DNA of 64,000 bases from Microcebus murinus (GCF_040939455.1 NC_134106.1:37160001-37224000); one strand, 5' to 3'; shown: positions 13,430 through 27,234, counted from the stretch's first letter. Program-made: numbers and translations. The notes: generated by a model from the sequence alone, not told the origin.

Positions 13430-16014
13430 AGGACTTTAATACGTTATGAAATGAATAAGTTTATCTTCATTTATTTCAGCTATTGATGGGCCTGAGCTAC
13501 TACATGGGAACACCGGATTGAATGTTGGCAGTAAAGAATACAGACTTCTAAGCAAGTGTTTTCAGAATCATTGGTTAGTCCTATGACTTTTGACACCATG
13601 ATTATTAAATATGTTAGAAATATGTGTCCATTCCTCACATTAATAGAAAGATAGATAAATGGTACACCATGGTAAAGATTACAGAGAAAGAGCATATTAT
13701 CTAAAAGATATAATATTACCTAAAAGATATAATTGATTTATCTTGGTATTTTTGTCTAATTTTGTCATCTTCACCTCAGGGCCTTTTAAAATAATTCATA
13801 TATCAATACAGCCCTTTCTTTGTTGAATATCTATTGTACCTTAAATTAAGAAGAACCAAAGACGGCAGCTAAAGTTCGAATATTGTCTAATACCATAACT
13901 TGCAACTAAATGAAACATATTTCAAGAAATATATGTTTGACTCAGGTAGATGTAATATTAAGATTGTTCATTTCCAAGGTGAAACCCAAAATAATGTATG
14001 TCTTTTCCTTGATGATTATCCACATCCAAAACACAAATCCTAAGATGGAGATGCTTATATGAATGCTATTTCTATAACTACAAACTGAGACACATATTTT
14101 GTGAGTTTATGAAAAAACTGTTATAATAGGAAGAACCTAGTTAAAAGCTGAATTAAGTTTAAATTTGCAATAAGAATTCTTCTTTATGTAATTCAAGTCA
14201 ACCTAGCATTCCAAGCAAGCAGCTTTGTTGACTGAAGAAATACCAAGTTTCTACTGCAGAATATTTTTAAATATTTATGTTCTAATTCATGGGTCCTATT
14301 GAGAACATTAAAGCCATTAGTCCTCACTGCCTTTCAGTGAAGACTAAAAGTGGATTTTGTATTCTACTAGTCTTCATAAATTACACTACAAAGGACAAGC
14401 CTGTTGGCCAATATTCATTCTCCCTTTTCCACCGTGCCACTTGAGAAGAAGCTTTGCAAAGAGACGCCAGAGGATATAGTTCCACATATGATCCACAGTC
14501 TCTCAACATGGTCTCACTTTCAACAAAAAAACGACCTCTTCACGTTTTTTGCAATTCAAAAAGACTAGAGTCACTGGAACTTCTTTCCCAAGTTACACCA
14601 AAGTAGGCTATCATCATCTCTGTAATGTTATCGGACTTGAGATTTAAGATAAAGACCAAAATATGAGAAACAGAGGAAACAGTTTACTCAACAGCATGCA
14701 GTCAATAATAATTTACCCATACGATTGAAACGTAAGAGTAAGTAAAATAATAATAGTTTTTTAAGCCTTCATTGTATACCAGAATTCAACTTCCTTCCTC
14801 AATCAGGTAGATTCCTCAACCAGTTACTAGGAGAAATAAAGTTGTCAATTAAGCACTTCTGTCCTTTATCTACCAATCAATCTTCTCAATTTAGAAGACT
14901 AAGATAGATCAAGGGGAAAACAGGAAAAGGAAGCAGCAAGAATGTCAAGGTCATCTTACTCCTGTCAATTTTAGATGTGACAGTCATCAGTGTGTGCATC
15001 TATATGGCATATTATCATAACAACAGCCCATCCTCAAAAATCTGTAATTTCCTAGTGAGGTTTTTAATAAAAGTGAGAAGTAAGGATAATACTCCCCTCA
15101 ATACTCATCAATATCCAGTGGAATCCAGAATATAATCACCAAAATGTATGCTTATACAAATAGCAAATTAGTATCACATCGAGTAGGTGCAAAGGAGAAT
15201 AAGAACATATAAATGCAACTGAATATTTTACACAAAACCCATGTGCTGTCTCAAAAATAACGGAACTATACCAGTTCAGCAATTCATCCATCTATGAACA
15301 AATGCCCTCAGCCTATTCCTGAGAAAGGGAAGAATAATCGGTTGTATCTGTCTTCAACTTGTCTGGAAATCTTGACATTTTTCAGCAAATAAAGGTTCCA
15401 ATGGCAGGTGTCATAATGTCTTAGCCTCATGTGTGGGGCTAGAAGGCAGAAAAAGCAGCAGCAGCATGTGGTCATGTCAGAGCCACACAGAAGCTGCCTA
15501 GAGAGCACATTCTGAAAAGAGCAAACCTCAAACTCAGTTAAATCAATCTAGTGCCAGATGCCACTATCAGAACAAAGATGTGGTACCATCTGGGCATTAA
15601 GTGCCCAGAGAAACATTCGAGTCAAGGCTCTCGTAAAAGGAAAATAGCTAAGCACAATGGCACCTGTCCATGTCCTGTCTGTATAATAATTTGGCTAAGC
15701 TAGCTCCTTTTATGCTGAGAAGAAAATGGCCACAGAATTCTTCGCTTCGTCTACAAGTGGGTATTATTTTCTCAAGGTCATTTTTAGTTATTCTAAAGTA
15801 AATAATATGAATCTCCTGCATTTGAATAATAAGAAGAGCTCTCTGAAAGTGCTTTAAGATCTACTAACTCAAACTAACTCATTTTAATACATATAGCCCT
15901 ATTAGAAAGTCAAGATCATAAGTAATCTCTGCATATTTGGAGAAAGAGAGATCCAAAGAGTTATTAAATAATTGGACCAAAATAATCTGAAACTAAGTAA
16001 TAAAACCAAGATTT
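13430..16014. other. Intron-like DNA, no gene seen
   Basis: No exon or repeat family recognised with confidence. Parts at 14380-14620 and 15300-15780 are closer to balanced base composition than their surroundings, but frames are interrupted and no splice-bounded exon was found. Confidence 0.4.
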
Positions 16015-16030
16015 AAAAAGAACAACATGG
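16015..16030 (+). repeat. Target-site duplication, 5' copy
   Basis: aaaaagaacaacatgg, identical to 19190-19205. Marks the left edge of the L1-mediated insertion. Confidence 0.9.
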
Positions 16031-18305
16031 ATAAAGGAGAAATTACAACCGATGCCATGGAGATACAAGATATAATTTATGAATACTACAAAAACCTCTA
16101 TGTGAACAAACTGGAAAATGTGGAGGAAATAGACAATTTCTTAGAAACACACACCCTCCCTAGGGTCAACCAGGAAGAAATAGAATTCATGAACAGACCA
16201 ACATCAAGTACTAAAATTGAAACAGCAATAAAAAACCTTCCTAAAGAGAAAAGTCCTGGACCAGATGGTTTTACACCCGAATTTTACCACACCTATAAAG
16301 AAGAACTGGTGCCTATCCTACAGAAATGATTCCACAACATTGAGAAGGATGGAATCTTCCCCAACACATTTTATGAAGTGAACATAACCCTGATACTAAA
16401 ACCAGGAAAGAATGCAACAAAAAAAGAAAACTACAGACCAATATCCCTTATGAATATAGATGCAAAAATTCTCAACAAAATCCTAGCCAATCGAATCCAG
16501 GTGCTTGTCAAGAAAATAATCCATCACGACCAAGTGGGCTTCATCCCAGGGATGCAGGGATGGTTCAACATACGCAAATCTATAAATGTAATTCACCATA
16601 TAAACAGAAGCAAAAATAAAGACCATATGATCCTCTCAATAGACGCAGAAAAAGCATTCAACAAAATTCAACACCTTTCTATGATAAGAACGCTCAACAA
16701 AATAGGCATAGACAGGACTTACCTAAAAATGATACAAGCCATATATGACAAACCCACCGCCAATATCATACTGAATGGTGAAAAATTGAAAGCATTCCCA
16801 CTTAGAACTGGAACTAGACAAGGTTGCCCACTATCTCCTCTTCTATTCACATAGTGCTGGAAGTCCTTGCTACAACAATCAGACAAGAGAGAGGAATTAA
16901 GGGCATCCAAATGGGACCAGAAGAGATCAAACTCTTACTCTTTGCTGATGACATGATATTATACCTAGAAAACCCCAAGGATTCAACCAAGAGACTCCCT
17001 GAATTGATAAAAGAATTTGGTAAAGTCTCAGGATACAAAATCAATACACAGAAATCAGAGGCATTCATATACGCCAACAACAGTACAAGTGAGAACCAAA
17101 TCAAAAACGCAATTCCCTTCAAAATAGCAACAAAGAAAATAAAGTACCTAGGAATATATTTAACTAAGGAGGTAAAAGACGTCTACAGGGAGAACTATGA
17201 AACACTGAAGAAGGAAATAGCAGAGGATGTAAACAGGTGGAAGAATATACCATGCTCATGGATCAGCAAAATCAACATTGTTAAAATGTCTATACTACCC
17301 AAAGTGACCTACAGAGTCAATGCAATCCCTATTAAAATAGCATCATCATTTTTCACAGATATAGAAAAAATAATTTTACACTTTGTATGGAACCAGAGAA
17401 GACCCCGTATAGCAAAATCAATCCTAGGCAACAAAAACAAAATAGGAGGTATCAATTTACCAGACTTCAAACTTTACTTCAAGGCTATAGTCATAAAAAC
17501 AGCTTGGGACTGGCACAAGAACAGGGACATTGACCAGTGGAACAGAACAGAGAACCCAGATATAAAACCATCCTCATATAGCCAACTAATCTTCGACAAA
17601 GCAGACAAAAACATACACTGAGGAAAAGAATTCTTATTCAATAAACGGTGCTGGGAAAACTGGATAGCCACATGCAGAAGACTGAAACAAGACCCACACC
17701 TTTCACCTCTCACAAAAATCAACTCACACTGGGTAACAGACTTGAACATTAGGTGGGAAACTATTAGAATCCTAGAGGAAAATATTGGAAATACTGTTCT
17801 AGACATTGGCCTAGGCAAAGAATTTATGAAAAAGACCCCAAAGGCGATCACAGAAGCAACAAAAATAAACAAATGGGACCTGATCAAATTGAAAAGCTTC
17901 TGCACAGCCAAAGAAACTGTCAAGAGAGCAAACAGACAACCCACAGAATGGGAGAAAATTTTCGCAAGCTACACATCCATTAAAGGGTTGATAACTAGAA
18001 TCTATTTAGAACTCAGGAAAATCAGCAAGAAAAAATCAAACAACCCTATCAAAAAGTGGACAAAGGACATGAACAGAAATTTTTTGAAAGAAGACAGAAT
18101 AAAGGCCAACGAACATATGAAAAAATGCTCAACATCTCTAATCATCAGGGAAATGCAAATCAAAACCGCAATGAGATATCACTTATCTCCAATGAGAATC
18201 CCCTTTATCAAAAAGTCCCCAAACAATAAATGTTGGCATGGATGTGGAGAGACAGGAACACTCCTACACTGCTGGTGGGACTGCAAACTGGTTCAGCCTC
18301 TGTGA
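16031..18305 (+). pseudogene. Broken L1 ORF2 (reverse transcriptase and C-terminal part)
   Basis: The endonuclease domain is missing through 5' truncation. The reverse transcriptase region is recognisable ([12 protein letters not shown]; the [10 protein letters not shown] block near 16820; FADDM catalytic motif near 16940) and the C-terminal Cys-rich segment reaches 18305. Breaks seen: an in-frame TGA after 16326, a 1-base deletion near 16848 that shifts the frame, a Trp-to-TGA change near 17619, and further breaks before 17742. It cannot make a full ORF2 protein. Compared with the old L1M copies here, the text is much closer to a modern L1. Confidence 0.88.
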
Positions 18306-18825
18306 AAAACAATATGGAGATACCTTAAAGTGATACAAGTAGATCTACCATTTGATCTAACAATTCTACTACTGGGCAACTACCCAAAAGATTAAATGAC
18401 ACTCTATAAATGGGACACCTGCACTCGAATGTTTATAGCAGCACAGTTCACAATCGCAAAGGTGTGGAAACAACCCAGGTGCCCATCAATACATGAGTGG
18501 ATTAATAAAATGTGGTATATGTATACCATGGAGTACTGTTCAGCTTTAAGAAACAATGGTGATATAGCACCTCTTGTATATTCCTGGATAGAGCTGGAAC
18601 CCATTCTACTAAGTGAAGTATCTCAAGAATGGAAAAACCAGCATGTTTTTCCACATGTACTCACCAGCAAATTGGTATTAACGGATCAACACTTAAGTGG
18701 ACATATAAGAATAACATTTATTGGGTGTCATGCAGGTGGGAGGGGGAGGGGGGCATGGGCAATATACGTAACCTTAACATTTGTACCCCCATAATATGCT
18801 GAAATAAAAAAATAAAAAATAAAAA

Positions 18826-19189
18826 TTTCCAAATGTATGTGAAAGTAATAAAATCTTTTTATTATTAAAAAAAAAATAACTTTGTTGTATCATAAGTGCT
18901 AAACTAAACTTGTTAAAAATAATTATATACACAATTACATTTGTATACTGTAGATTTATAAATAAATAGTTATACACAATCACAAAATACAGAAAGCAAA
19001 ATTATTTGGAGGCTAGTAAGGAAAATTAAAAGTATTTTCATCAATGTTATTTTATCTTTTAAATTTCTTTTTGCATGTTTATAATATGCACGATATATTA
19101 ATGTGGCAACACACACATATAATTTATAAAACATATAATTTCTAAATAAATAGCATATATGGCACTACATGTTCAAAAATAAATAAATA
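18826..19189 (+). mobile_element. 3'-transduced genomic segment carried by the L1
   Basis: Non-L1 AT-rich DNA lying between the L1 A-tail and the right target duplication. It has an AATAAA near 18847 followed by an A10 run near 18867. A second AATAAA lies near 19144, about 30-40 bases before the terminal A-rich tail. The two signal-plus-tail pairs are compatible with read-through from the parent L1, perhaps in two steps. Confidence 0.75.
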
Positions 19190-19205
19190 AAAAAGAACAA
19201 CATGG
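19190..19205 (+). repeat. Target-site duplication, 3' copy
   Basis: aaaaagaacaacatgg, 16 of 16 identical to 16015-16030. Confidence 0.9.
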
Positions 19206-19750
19206 GTTTTGGACTATTATGCCAGACTACTTTCTATTTAGATATCCTCTGCCCACTCCTAACAATTATCTTTTCACTGGTTCCTCCAATAATAAGTAAG
19301 TTTTGCAGGCTTTTAAAAGTTGTTTGTGGAGGTTAGCCAATTAGCATCTTTGTTTCCATAGCTTAACATTACTGACATGATGGTATACTTTGTTTCTCCT
19401 CAGATCCGTTGTCTAAGAAAATGTACTGATGTGTGAGGGATACTCAAATCAGGAGATGCTGGAGAAGCATACCATTAAGTGATTTGTTTAGGGAGGACCA
19501 CTCATTATCAAGCCATCTGGTTAGATTCACCAGAAATTAAACAAGCTAGGATTCACCCAGAAGTACAGAACAATTAGCGATGCAATCTATGCATAGAAAA
19601 AGCAAATTCAGTATCATTTAGGTTTTTATATTCTGTTGAAATATATAAAGGAATCACTGGGCCAAAGTTTTTAAATACATTAAAGTATTTAATAATAATA
19701 CTTTAAAACCACCTGATTTCCTCCCATACCTCACGAGACAAAGTACAAAC
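19206..19750. other. Unannotated DNA
   Basis: Single-copy-looking sequence with no exon or repeat recognised. Confidence 0.4.
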
Positions 19751-19764
19751 AAAAGCCAGGACTT

Positions 19765-20093
19765 GGCCGGGTGTGGTGGCTCACGCCTGTAATCCTAGCT
19801 TTCTGGGAGGCTGAGGCGGGTGGATCGCTCAAGGTCAAGAGTTCAAAACCAGCTTGAGCAAGAGTGAGACCCTGTCTCTACTAAAAATAGAAAGAAAGTA
19901 ATTGGCCAACTAAAAATATAGAAAAAATTAGCTGGGCATGGTGGTCCATGCCTGTATAGTCCCAGCTACTCAGGAGGCTGAGGCAGAAGGATCGTTTGAA
20001 CCCAGGAGTCTAAGGATGCTGTGAGCTAAGCTGACGCCACGGCACACTAGACCAGGCAACAGAGTGAGACTGTCTCAAAAAAAAAAAAAAAAA
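19765..20093 (+). mobile_element. Lemur-type dimeric Alu
   Basis: Starts ggccgggtgtggtggctcac, has the lemur middle 'agaaagtaattggccaac' and a poly-A tail. Perfect 14-base duplication aaaagccaggactt at 19751-19764 and 20094-20107. Confidence 0.95.
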
Positions 20094-20107
20094 AAAAGCC
20101 AGGACTT

Positions 20108-21412
20108 CACTTAAATTCAAGTTAGTAATTCTTTAACATAAAATAGTGTAACCATGAGGGCCTTTGGAAGCAAATAGAATAAGCATGGTCTTCTAATTAT
20201 CTCACAAAGAAATTGGGGTTTTTTTTCTCTGCAACATTTTTACTTTCCATGACTACACCCTTGACATTATTTATTTGCCAAACACTTGTGCCTATTTTCA
20301 CAGTAAAATAACCCAGGGGAGCCTACATTATCCTGTCTTGTCATCAACTGGCAAGTACTATTCTTCAACTCTGTGCAGTTGCTCAAGTGATTTATCTTCA
20401 TATTTTGAGATCTTCTTCTAAGGATAATTAAAACATACAGTGTGGAAAGGATAAAAATACCAATTAACACAGATGTACATTCATATAAGGACTAAGAGAA
20501 CTTTCACATATATATTCTATAGTTTGAAAATCAAATGTATTAAATAAATAAAAATACATATTAAATGAAAGTAGTGTTTTCCAAATTAACTTAATTTCTT
20601 ATTCAGTCTCCAGCTTTCCATTTCTGTAAAACGAGTTAAGCATCTCATGTTTTTCTGTTTTACACATTGAAATAGAGAGGTTTTTTATTGTCATTAACAT
20701 GCATATAAACCAATTTGTCCTCATGTTTGGAGGACAGTAAATATGAGTATTGGTAAAAACAAGGTATGATGCTGTTGTCAAGAAATGTTTATTGCTCAAA
20801 ATCATGCAAATGGTAAAAAGACACACGAAGTGGAAAAGGTTTGCATTGAAAAGGTTTGTACTTGGTACGTATTTCAACTGAAATATAAGCAGGACTAAGT
20901 GAAGCCAGACATAAATTATCTCATAATTTCCAATGTCACTGTAGAATCATACTAACAGTCATCAGTTTTTTTCAGCCCACAAAAAATCAAGTGAACAAAC
21001 TAGGACACTTAAATATTACTTGGACAATGACACTTATAGAAACCTCTTGGATTAAGCCAAATCACAAAAACTGCGCTTATAAAATCACTGAACATTTTCT
21101 TAATAATCAGTCAATCCTCCCTTCAAACCATCAAAATCTTTTAAAACCTCTTTTGATAACTCTGGCAATTTAAAAACTGAATTGGTGGGCCTAATTTTTG
21201 ACAAATGTATTTTATCTCAATAATTCTCAAATGCCTGCAAGATAAAATCATAAGTGGCAGAAAAAGAACCTAAAACCAACAAGTAAGTAAACACAACTTT
21301 CTGGTCTAATGTTATGTAAAAGCAATGATATCTCTACCATTCCTTCTTAAAGTTTCCTGCTCTAAGTTCTTAAAACCTGGCCCATAGATATTTATATTAT
21401 TTTAAAAACACA
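20108..21412. other. AT-rich DNA, no gene seen
   Basis: No exon or repeat family recognised. Short open frames on the minus strand (20267-20877) lack splice context or recognisable domains. Confidence 0.4.
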
Positions 21413-21705
21413 GGCCAGTGCAGTGGCACACGCCTGTAATCCTAGCACTTTGGAAAGCTGAGGTGGGAGGATCACTTGGGGCCAGGAGTTTGAGACCAGC
21501 CTGGGCAAGAGTGAAAGCCTGTCTCTATAAAAAGTAAAAAATGAGCTGGGTATTGTGGCACATGACTGTAGTCCCAGCTACTTGGGAGACTGAGGCAGGA
21601 GGATGGCGTGAGCCCAGGAGTTTCAGGTTACAGTGAGGTATGATGACATCACTGCACTCCAGTCCAGGTGACAGAGTGAGACCCTGTCTCAAAAATATAA
21701 ATAAA
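21413..21705 (+). mobile_element. Old dimeric Alu (AluJ-like)
   Basis: Two arms visible (ggccagtgcagtggcacacg; ctgtagtcccagctacttgg) with many CpG losses and a decayed A-rich tail. It lacks the lemur-specific middle block, so it is older than the 10.8, 19.8, 37.8, 41.0 and 59.5 kb copies. Confidence 0.9.
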
Positions 21706-24426
21706 TACACAATATACTAAGGAAATTTAGAAAGTTGTTCAGATATTTATCACACTATAAAGTCATATATTCTTGAAAATTAGAAACAAATATAAAAATA
21801 ACACAAAATAGAAGAAAGCTAAAGCCATGTTCTTGAAATTCCCAAAGGTAAGAGAGGAAAAGAAAAGTTATAGCTGTCACTTAATATGTACTTAACACCA
21901 CATGTAAACAAAATGGGCAATATAATCTGATCCTGAAAAATTTGAACTACAGACTTCCTGACTCCCCAGTACTGGAAATCACCTCTAATAGTAACTATAC
22001 ACAATGGCTGAAAAAACTTTTTAATACTAGTTTATTTCCCCTAAGTTTAAGTATGTAATCTCCATTCCAAAGTAAATCTTAAAGGATTTGATGTTATTCT
22101 AAAAATATGATATTTATATTAAAAGGCTCTAGTGAATTTTTCCTGTTAGTTTTAAGTTTTCTAACTCACACTTTGCACAATTATAATCTCTAAAGTAGTA
22201 TTAATGCAGCATATCATACACTTGGAGTCATATTCAAACACCATTTTCATTTGAAAGTTAAATAAAAAGATGTTAGACTATAAACTTAAGTGTGTGATAT
22301 ATGCTATGTTAACATATATGCTATGTTGACATTTTTATTCTTAGGATTGTTTTTCTTACAGGAAAACTGAATAGTGATGTTTCTTCTTTATGAGCAATTT
22401 TACCCAGTGCATTGCTAAATGTAATAAATGATTTTACTAAAAATAAATGTAAAAATGATTTAAAACAAATTTTCATAAACAAAATATAGTGATAGGCATT
22501 CTTACACAATGATACAAAAGATGTTAATCTTTTCCTCATATTTAAATGTGAGAAAAGAAAAAAGGAAGAGAGGAAGGAGGAAGAAAGGCAGACAGATAAA
22601 TGTTTGCAGAAGAGAGTGAGAGAGTAGGGAGGAAGGAAGGGAAAGAACAGGTGCCAACACACACGAGTATGTGATCAGCAAATCCATTAAAACTTTTTCT
22701 TTCACTAAAATACATAGGATACCAACTAATAATGGCTGGAAAGAAGTAAAAGAAGGCAACCAATTGACACTAAGCAGTCTGCCTCTCCAAATCATCTATC
22801 CATCCCAATCTCAGGGCGGGGGGGGGGGGGGGAGATATGTTGGTAGTAAAATGAATGCCTTTTTCTCACCTGTAATAAATCACTATCATCATGAGCAAGT
22901 TTTGAAACTATCAATTTCTAACCTTATCTAGCAGTTAAACAAAATTTCACATATTACAAACACACACACAGAAGAAACTAAAAGTCACACTTTCCTTTTA
23001 TTTCAACCTATTTCCCAGGCTTAGAAACCAGGCTTCTGTTACCAGATATTTTTCAAACGCCTATTTCATTTCAATTTGGCCATTTAAATACTCCCCAAAA
23101 TACATGGACAAATGCAGATTTCTAGGATAATTTTTGAGAAACAAGTCAGTGTGTGTGTTTGTATGTGTGTGTGCGTGTACACAGTATATATTTGCTTCAA
23201 CTTTAACCTCATTATTTAAAAACTTAAGTTCTCCATAGAGATAATAACAGCATACACATACATACATAGACACACACACACACACACACAAATACCTCAT
23301 GACTGAAATTAATCTATTCTACCATTTTCAAGTGTTAATTTTGGGAGAAAATTTTAAACAAATAATACTGCTGAGTTACAAAGACATAGATGATAGCATA
23401 AAGAATAAAGGAGCATACAATTTACACATTTTATACCTAAGTGTATTGTCCTTCTGGAAACCTATGCTTTTGTCACAAAGATTAGAATTTACTGCATTGT
23501 CCCCCAAATCCTAATATCTATAGAAAAGTGTTTCAATTGTATAAGCGCATTTTAGGTGAAGCTCCTATGAAAACACCTGCCAAGCAGCATGAACTATCAT
23601 ATTTAATGGATGACAGGGTTTATAAAGCACTGCAGACTTTCAAAGGCATTCCCTGCACTGAGTAGCACAATCATAGAAAGAGAAGACTCCACTTCAGGCA
23701 CAAGTCTAAGTCATTTCACTGAATTGTTTCTTGTCAAATTTAAATGTCAAAAATTATTCTATCAAATGCTGTCCCTAAGGATTGTAGCTCAATCCAAAGA
23801 GCAGCTACCAATTAGTAAAGTCAGGCCTTTTAACAGGAAAAAAAAAAATGTCTTTTTCTATTGATATGTGAAATTAGCAGGGTCCAAAAAGAAAAGTTTC
23901 ATCTCAGCAGTTAGTTTAAGTGCTACTGATAGCTATAATCACATGCAGGCTGCAATTCCTTTTGAAAGGTTTTTCAAATGAACAAATACAAAGAAAAAAG
24001 AGAAACACAAGTGTTTTCATAGTGAATGACTGCCTAGGATTACAGAGTTATAAAAAGCCAAGGTTAGAGATCCAGATATCCACGAGTATTGTGAACTAAC
24101 AAACCAAAGTCAAATGAAATCCTTGCTCACTCTTTTGACAAGGTCAGTGCACCCAGCCCTTAGCATAATAACTGATTGAATTGCAGGTTGTAGAAAGTGC
24201 TCCAGGAAAATAAAATCCACCACAAATCATTAATGTTTCTCTATTGCCTTGGACAAGCAAATAATATCCTCTAAGAAAAATACTTCCCATTCATTTTGTT
24301 TTCCAAAAGCTGTGTATCACTCGTATAAATGTTCATTCATTAGCAGCATAAATGTGCAAATGTAATAGATGTTCTTTGGCAGCCAATCACACTATATCTT
24401 TTTCACCTGCAAGTGCAAATGAATTT
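21706..24426. other. DNA with several simple repeats, no gene seen
   Basis: Holds a purine-rich tract (about 22550-22650), a long G homopolymer (22818-22832), and CA repeats near 22964-22972 and 23270-23290. Minus-strand open frames over the purine tract are low-complexity artefacts. No exon recognised. Confidence 0.5.
22818..22832 (+). repeat. G homopolymer (about 15 G)
   Basis: Uninterrupted G run after 'tcagggc'. Such runs are unstable and can form quadruplex structures; the length may also be affected by sequencing error. Confidence 0.8.
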
Positions 24427-24726
24427 TTTTTCTTTTTTTTTTTTAAAGAGACAGGGTCTCACTCTGTCACCTAGGCTAGAGTGCAGTGGAAAAAAAAAAA
24501 AAAAATCAAAGCTCATTGTAGCCTCAAATTCCTGGGCTCAAGAGATCTTCCTACCTCAGGTCAGGACACCAGATTAATTTTTAATTTTTTTTTTTTTTTT
24601 TTTTTTGTAGAGACAGGGCCTTGCTATGTTTCCCAGGTTGGTCTTGAAGTCCTGACCTCAAGCCATCCTCCCACCTTGGCCTCCCAAAGTGTCAGGCTTA
24701 TAGGTGTGAGCCACTGCACCCAGCCT
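24427..24726 (-). mobile_element. Old inverted Alu (AluJ-like) with internal poly-A
   Basis: Inverted dimer: 'gagacagggtctcactctgt', 'cctcaagccatcctcccacc', 'gtgagccactgcacccagcc'. Flanks aaatgaattttt and agatgaattttt are the likely target duplication. At about 24489-24505 a run of A replaces the usual 'gcatgatcatag' segment after 'gtgcagtgg'. Confidence 0.88.
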
Positions 24727-27234
24727 CAGATGAATTTTTATAATACATTTATAATTTACCCACAGAAGTGAAAATCACATTCATCTACTAGAAAGAGTTA
24801 TGATTGTACATGAATGTCCCCCCCAAAAAATTACAAAAGTCAATTTCAAGGAATAGAAATACAAGCAACAGGACAAACATGCTCACAGTATAAAACTATT
24901 TACATGAAGCATGGACTTAAGTTGCCTAGGCTTGTGGTTTGACAAAAGTCATTATATGACCTATGGCTATGAGAATAATCAAAAGGTTCAATTTTAACTG
25001 TGTGAAAGACGTTAATAGCAAAAATTCAATGGTATACATTCCCATGCATATATTCTTTCCACACTTTTTATAAAAAGCCTCTCAGACTTACTTGAATTAT
25101 CATATACTCTCCAATCTTGATGTTTTTTAGAGTCTCCATTTCCAAATACCAAGTTTCTGAGTTTTGTGGCTATGTGATGACAAACAGATCATTTTCTATT
25201 CACTCCACTTACCTCATCTTCAACAAGACTGCTAGTCCAGTTACGTAAAGAATTATTTTCAACAGCCACCTTCAATTACAAATGTATGACATGATCACAG
25301 ACTTTTGATGCTAATCTCCTTTCAAGTTGAAATACCCACACAAGAGCCCTTTGAGACACACAGCATGGCTATTTGCTTCGCTTTGCCTTATCCTGCAAGG
25401 AGGCTGAAATACATTGGAATCCTCACTCCTCCCCCACAGTTACTGCCATATCCATCTCTTATGCAAAGTTGTATGCAGACCAACTTACTTTTGTCAAGAT
25501 GTGAGTCTGGACAAAGGGATTTTCATAGTTAAAACATTGTTTTTGTAAGTATGCTTCTAAACCTACAGGCTGTTTAAAGAAGGAGGAAGAAAATTTTAAT
25601 GTAGTTGACTCTCATTTCTCCTACTTTTCTACCTATCGACTGGACTTCCTTAGTTTACATACATTTGTAAGACCTGAGTACTATATATTTAATTTCAGAG
25701 CCCTACTCCTTAACCACAGTTCTGTACTGGGGAACTTTCAGTACAGTGTAGTTCAGGGAGAATACTCATCACTCACCCAGTAAAACCTGAATCTATAAAG
25801 GATAACCCAATCAACATATTAAATTATACTTATCTGTTAAAGAAAGATATTTTTAAATTTCAAAGAATAACACAATTTTCTGGCATGACAAATTCAGGCA
25901 TTTATAACAAGGAACATATTAATATACTGAACTCTACTATTTCCATGTGAAAATTAACTTGGGCTTTAAACACAAAGATAATAATTCTGCATTATATGTA
26001 GGTGAATTTAAGAAAATCTGCTCTTAAACTTAATTTTTATAGGTTAAATTCCATTTTAAATGCATTTTAAATGCAACAAGGGAGCTCACTAGCTAAAGAA
26101 ACTACAAAGTGAAATTTTTTGCAATACAAAGAATTCACTAGCAAAGCACTGATCATTCCTTTTACAAGCTTTTAACTTGTGATTATGTATTTAGAATGTG
26201 CATAAGTGAATAATATTTTTCTTTATGCCTATATCATTCCTATGCTAACCATAGAAATGAAGACTTCCAAGTTCTGCTAGAAAAAAGAAAGGTCTGCCCC
26301 CCTTAACGTTAACTACATCTAGCTTATGTTAAAGGAAGTATGAAGAGACACAGATCTCACGCTGAGTAGGACCAAGCAAGCAAACAATAAACACATACAA
26401 ATGACCCCTGGAACACAAGCCCCTCAGTTAATGAAAACAAATCAAGCTCAACTTTGAAACTCCTTCCTTCCTGGCCATGACATTATTCTTCTGTAACATT
26501 TATCCCATTGCTCCAGCACAGTCATATCCACAGGATAGCATGCCAGGTGTGGCTGAGAGATCTTCTTCCCCCACATTCTTCATCTTATAAAACTGTGTTA
26601 GTCCAAAGGTAATCCCTCAGTGGCTATTTCTTGCCTTCTGCTGAGATTTCAGGCTCAAGAAATGTCCAGGTATGACGAGAACATACGGCACATTGTCTAG
26701 TTACATAACAAGGGCTAGATTAGCCTCTGAAAGTTCCTCTCCTCTAGAATGCTCCCTTAAAAAAAACTAACCAGTTAATAAAATAGTTAATAAGTTTCAT
26801 CCTAGCACTCAGACAAATTTAGTTCATGCTTCTCAAATGTTTAAAAGTTGAAGAAGATGAAAAATTCAAGAGGTATTGCATTCTACTATCTTAATAAATT
26901 ATTTGACAAAGTTTTAGGACCCATAAAGAACAAACTCTGGATGGTTTGATCACTGAGCTCTCAGGTCCCTTCTAGAAAATGAAGATTTGGATTACATCTT
27001 TGAGGGTATTCTTATTCCAATACTATGTAACATATGATTTAGGAAAATTCCTTAATGCTGAAAAACAGATGAAAACTCATTAATCTGAATATAAATTCAG
27101 TCTTGATCAGTTTTTGTTTTTCGCTATTATCTCTTCAAATCAAAGGCAAAATTAAGAGTGCTAAGGACAAGTTTATTCCTTTAATTCATACTTTTTGGTA
27201 ACTGCTACCATATTTAAACAACAGAGAGGTAGAA
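24727..27234. other. Intron-like DNA, no gene seen
   Basis: No exon, RNA gene or repeat identified. The block at about 26290-26720 is less AT-rich and may be a decayed LTR or other old repeat, but I cannot name it. Confidence 0.4.

Larger units (their letters stand above)
16031..19189 (+). mobile_element. 5'-truncated lemur L1 with 3'-transduced flank
   Basis: Plus-strand L1 starting inside ORF2, through ORF2 and 3' UTR to an A-rich tail near 18825. It is followed by about 360 bases of non-L1 DNA ending in a second A-rich tail. The 16-base duplication aaaaagaacaacatgg brackets the whole block, not only the L1. The L1 3' UTR has the G-rich run 'gggagggggaggggggcatg' and the lemur-type 'atacgtaaccttaacatttg' ending. 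The duplication is intact, so the insertion is fairly recent, although ORF2 already has several breaks. Confidence 0.88.

Noticed and set aside
17474..17944. 156-codon minus-strand open frame
   Set aside because: Antisense of L1 ORF2; a shadow frame of the retrotransposon.
22321..22795. Leu/Ser/Phe-rich minus-strand open frames
   Set aside because: They are translations of a purine-rich (GA) tract, a low-complexity artefact.
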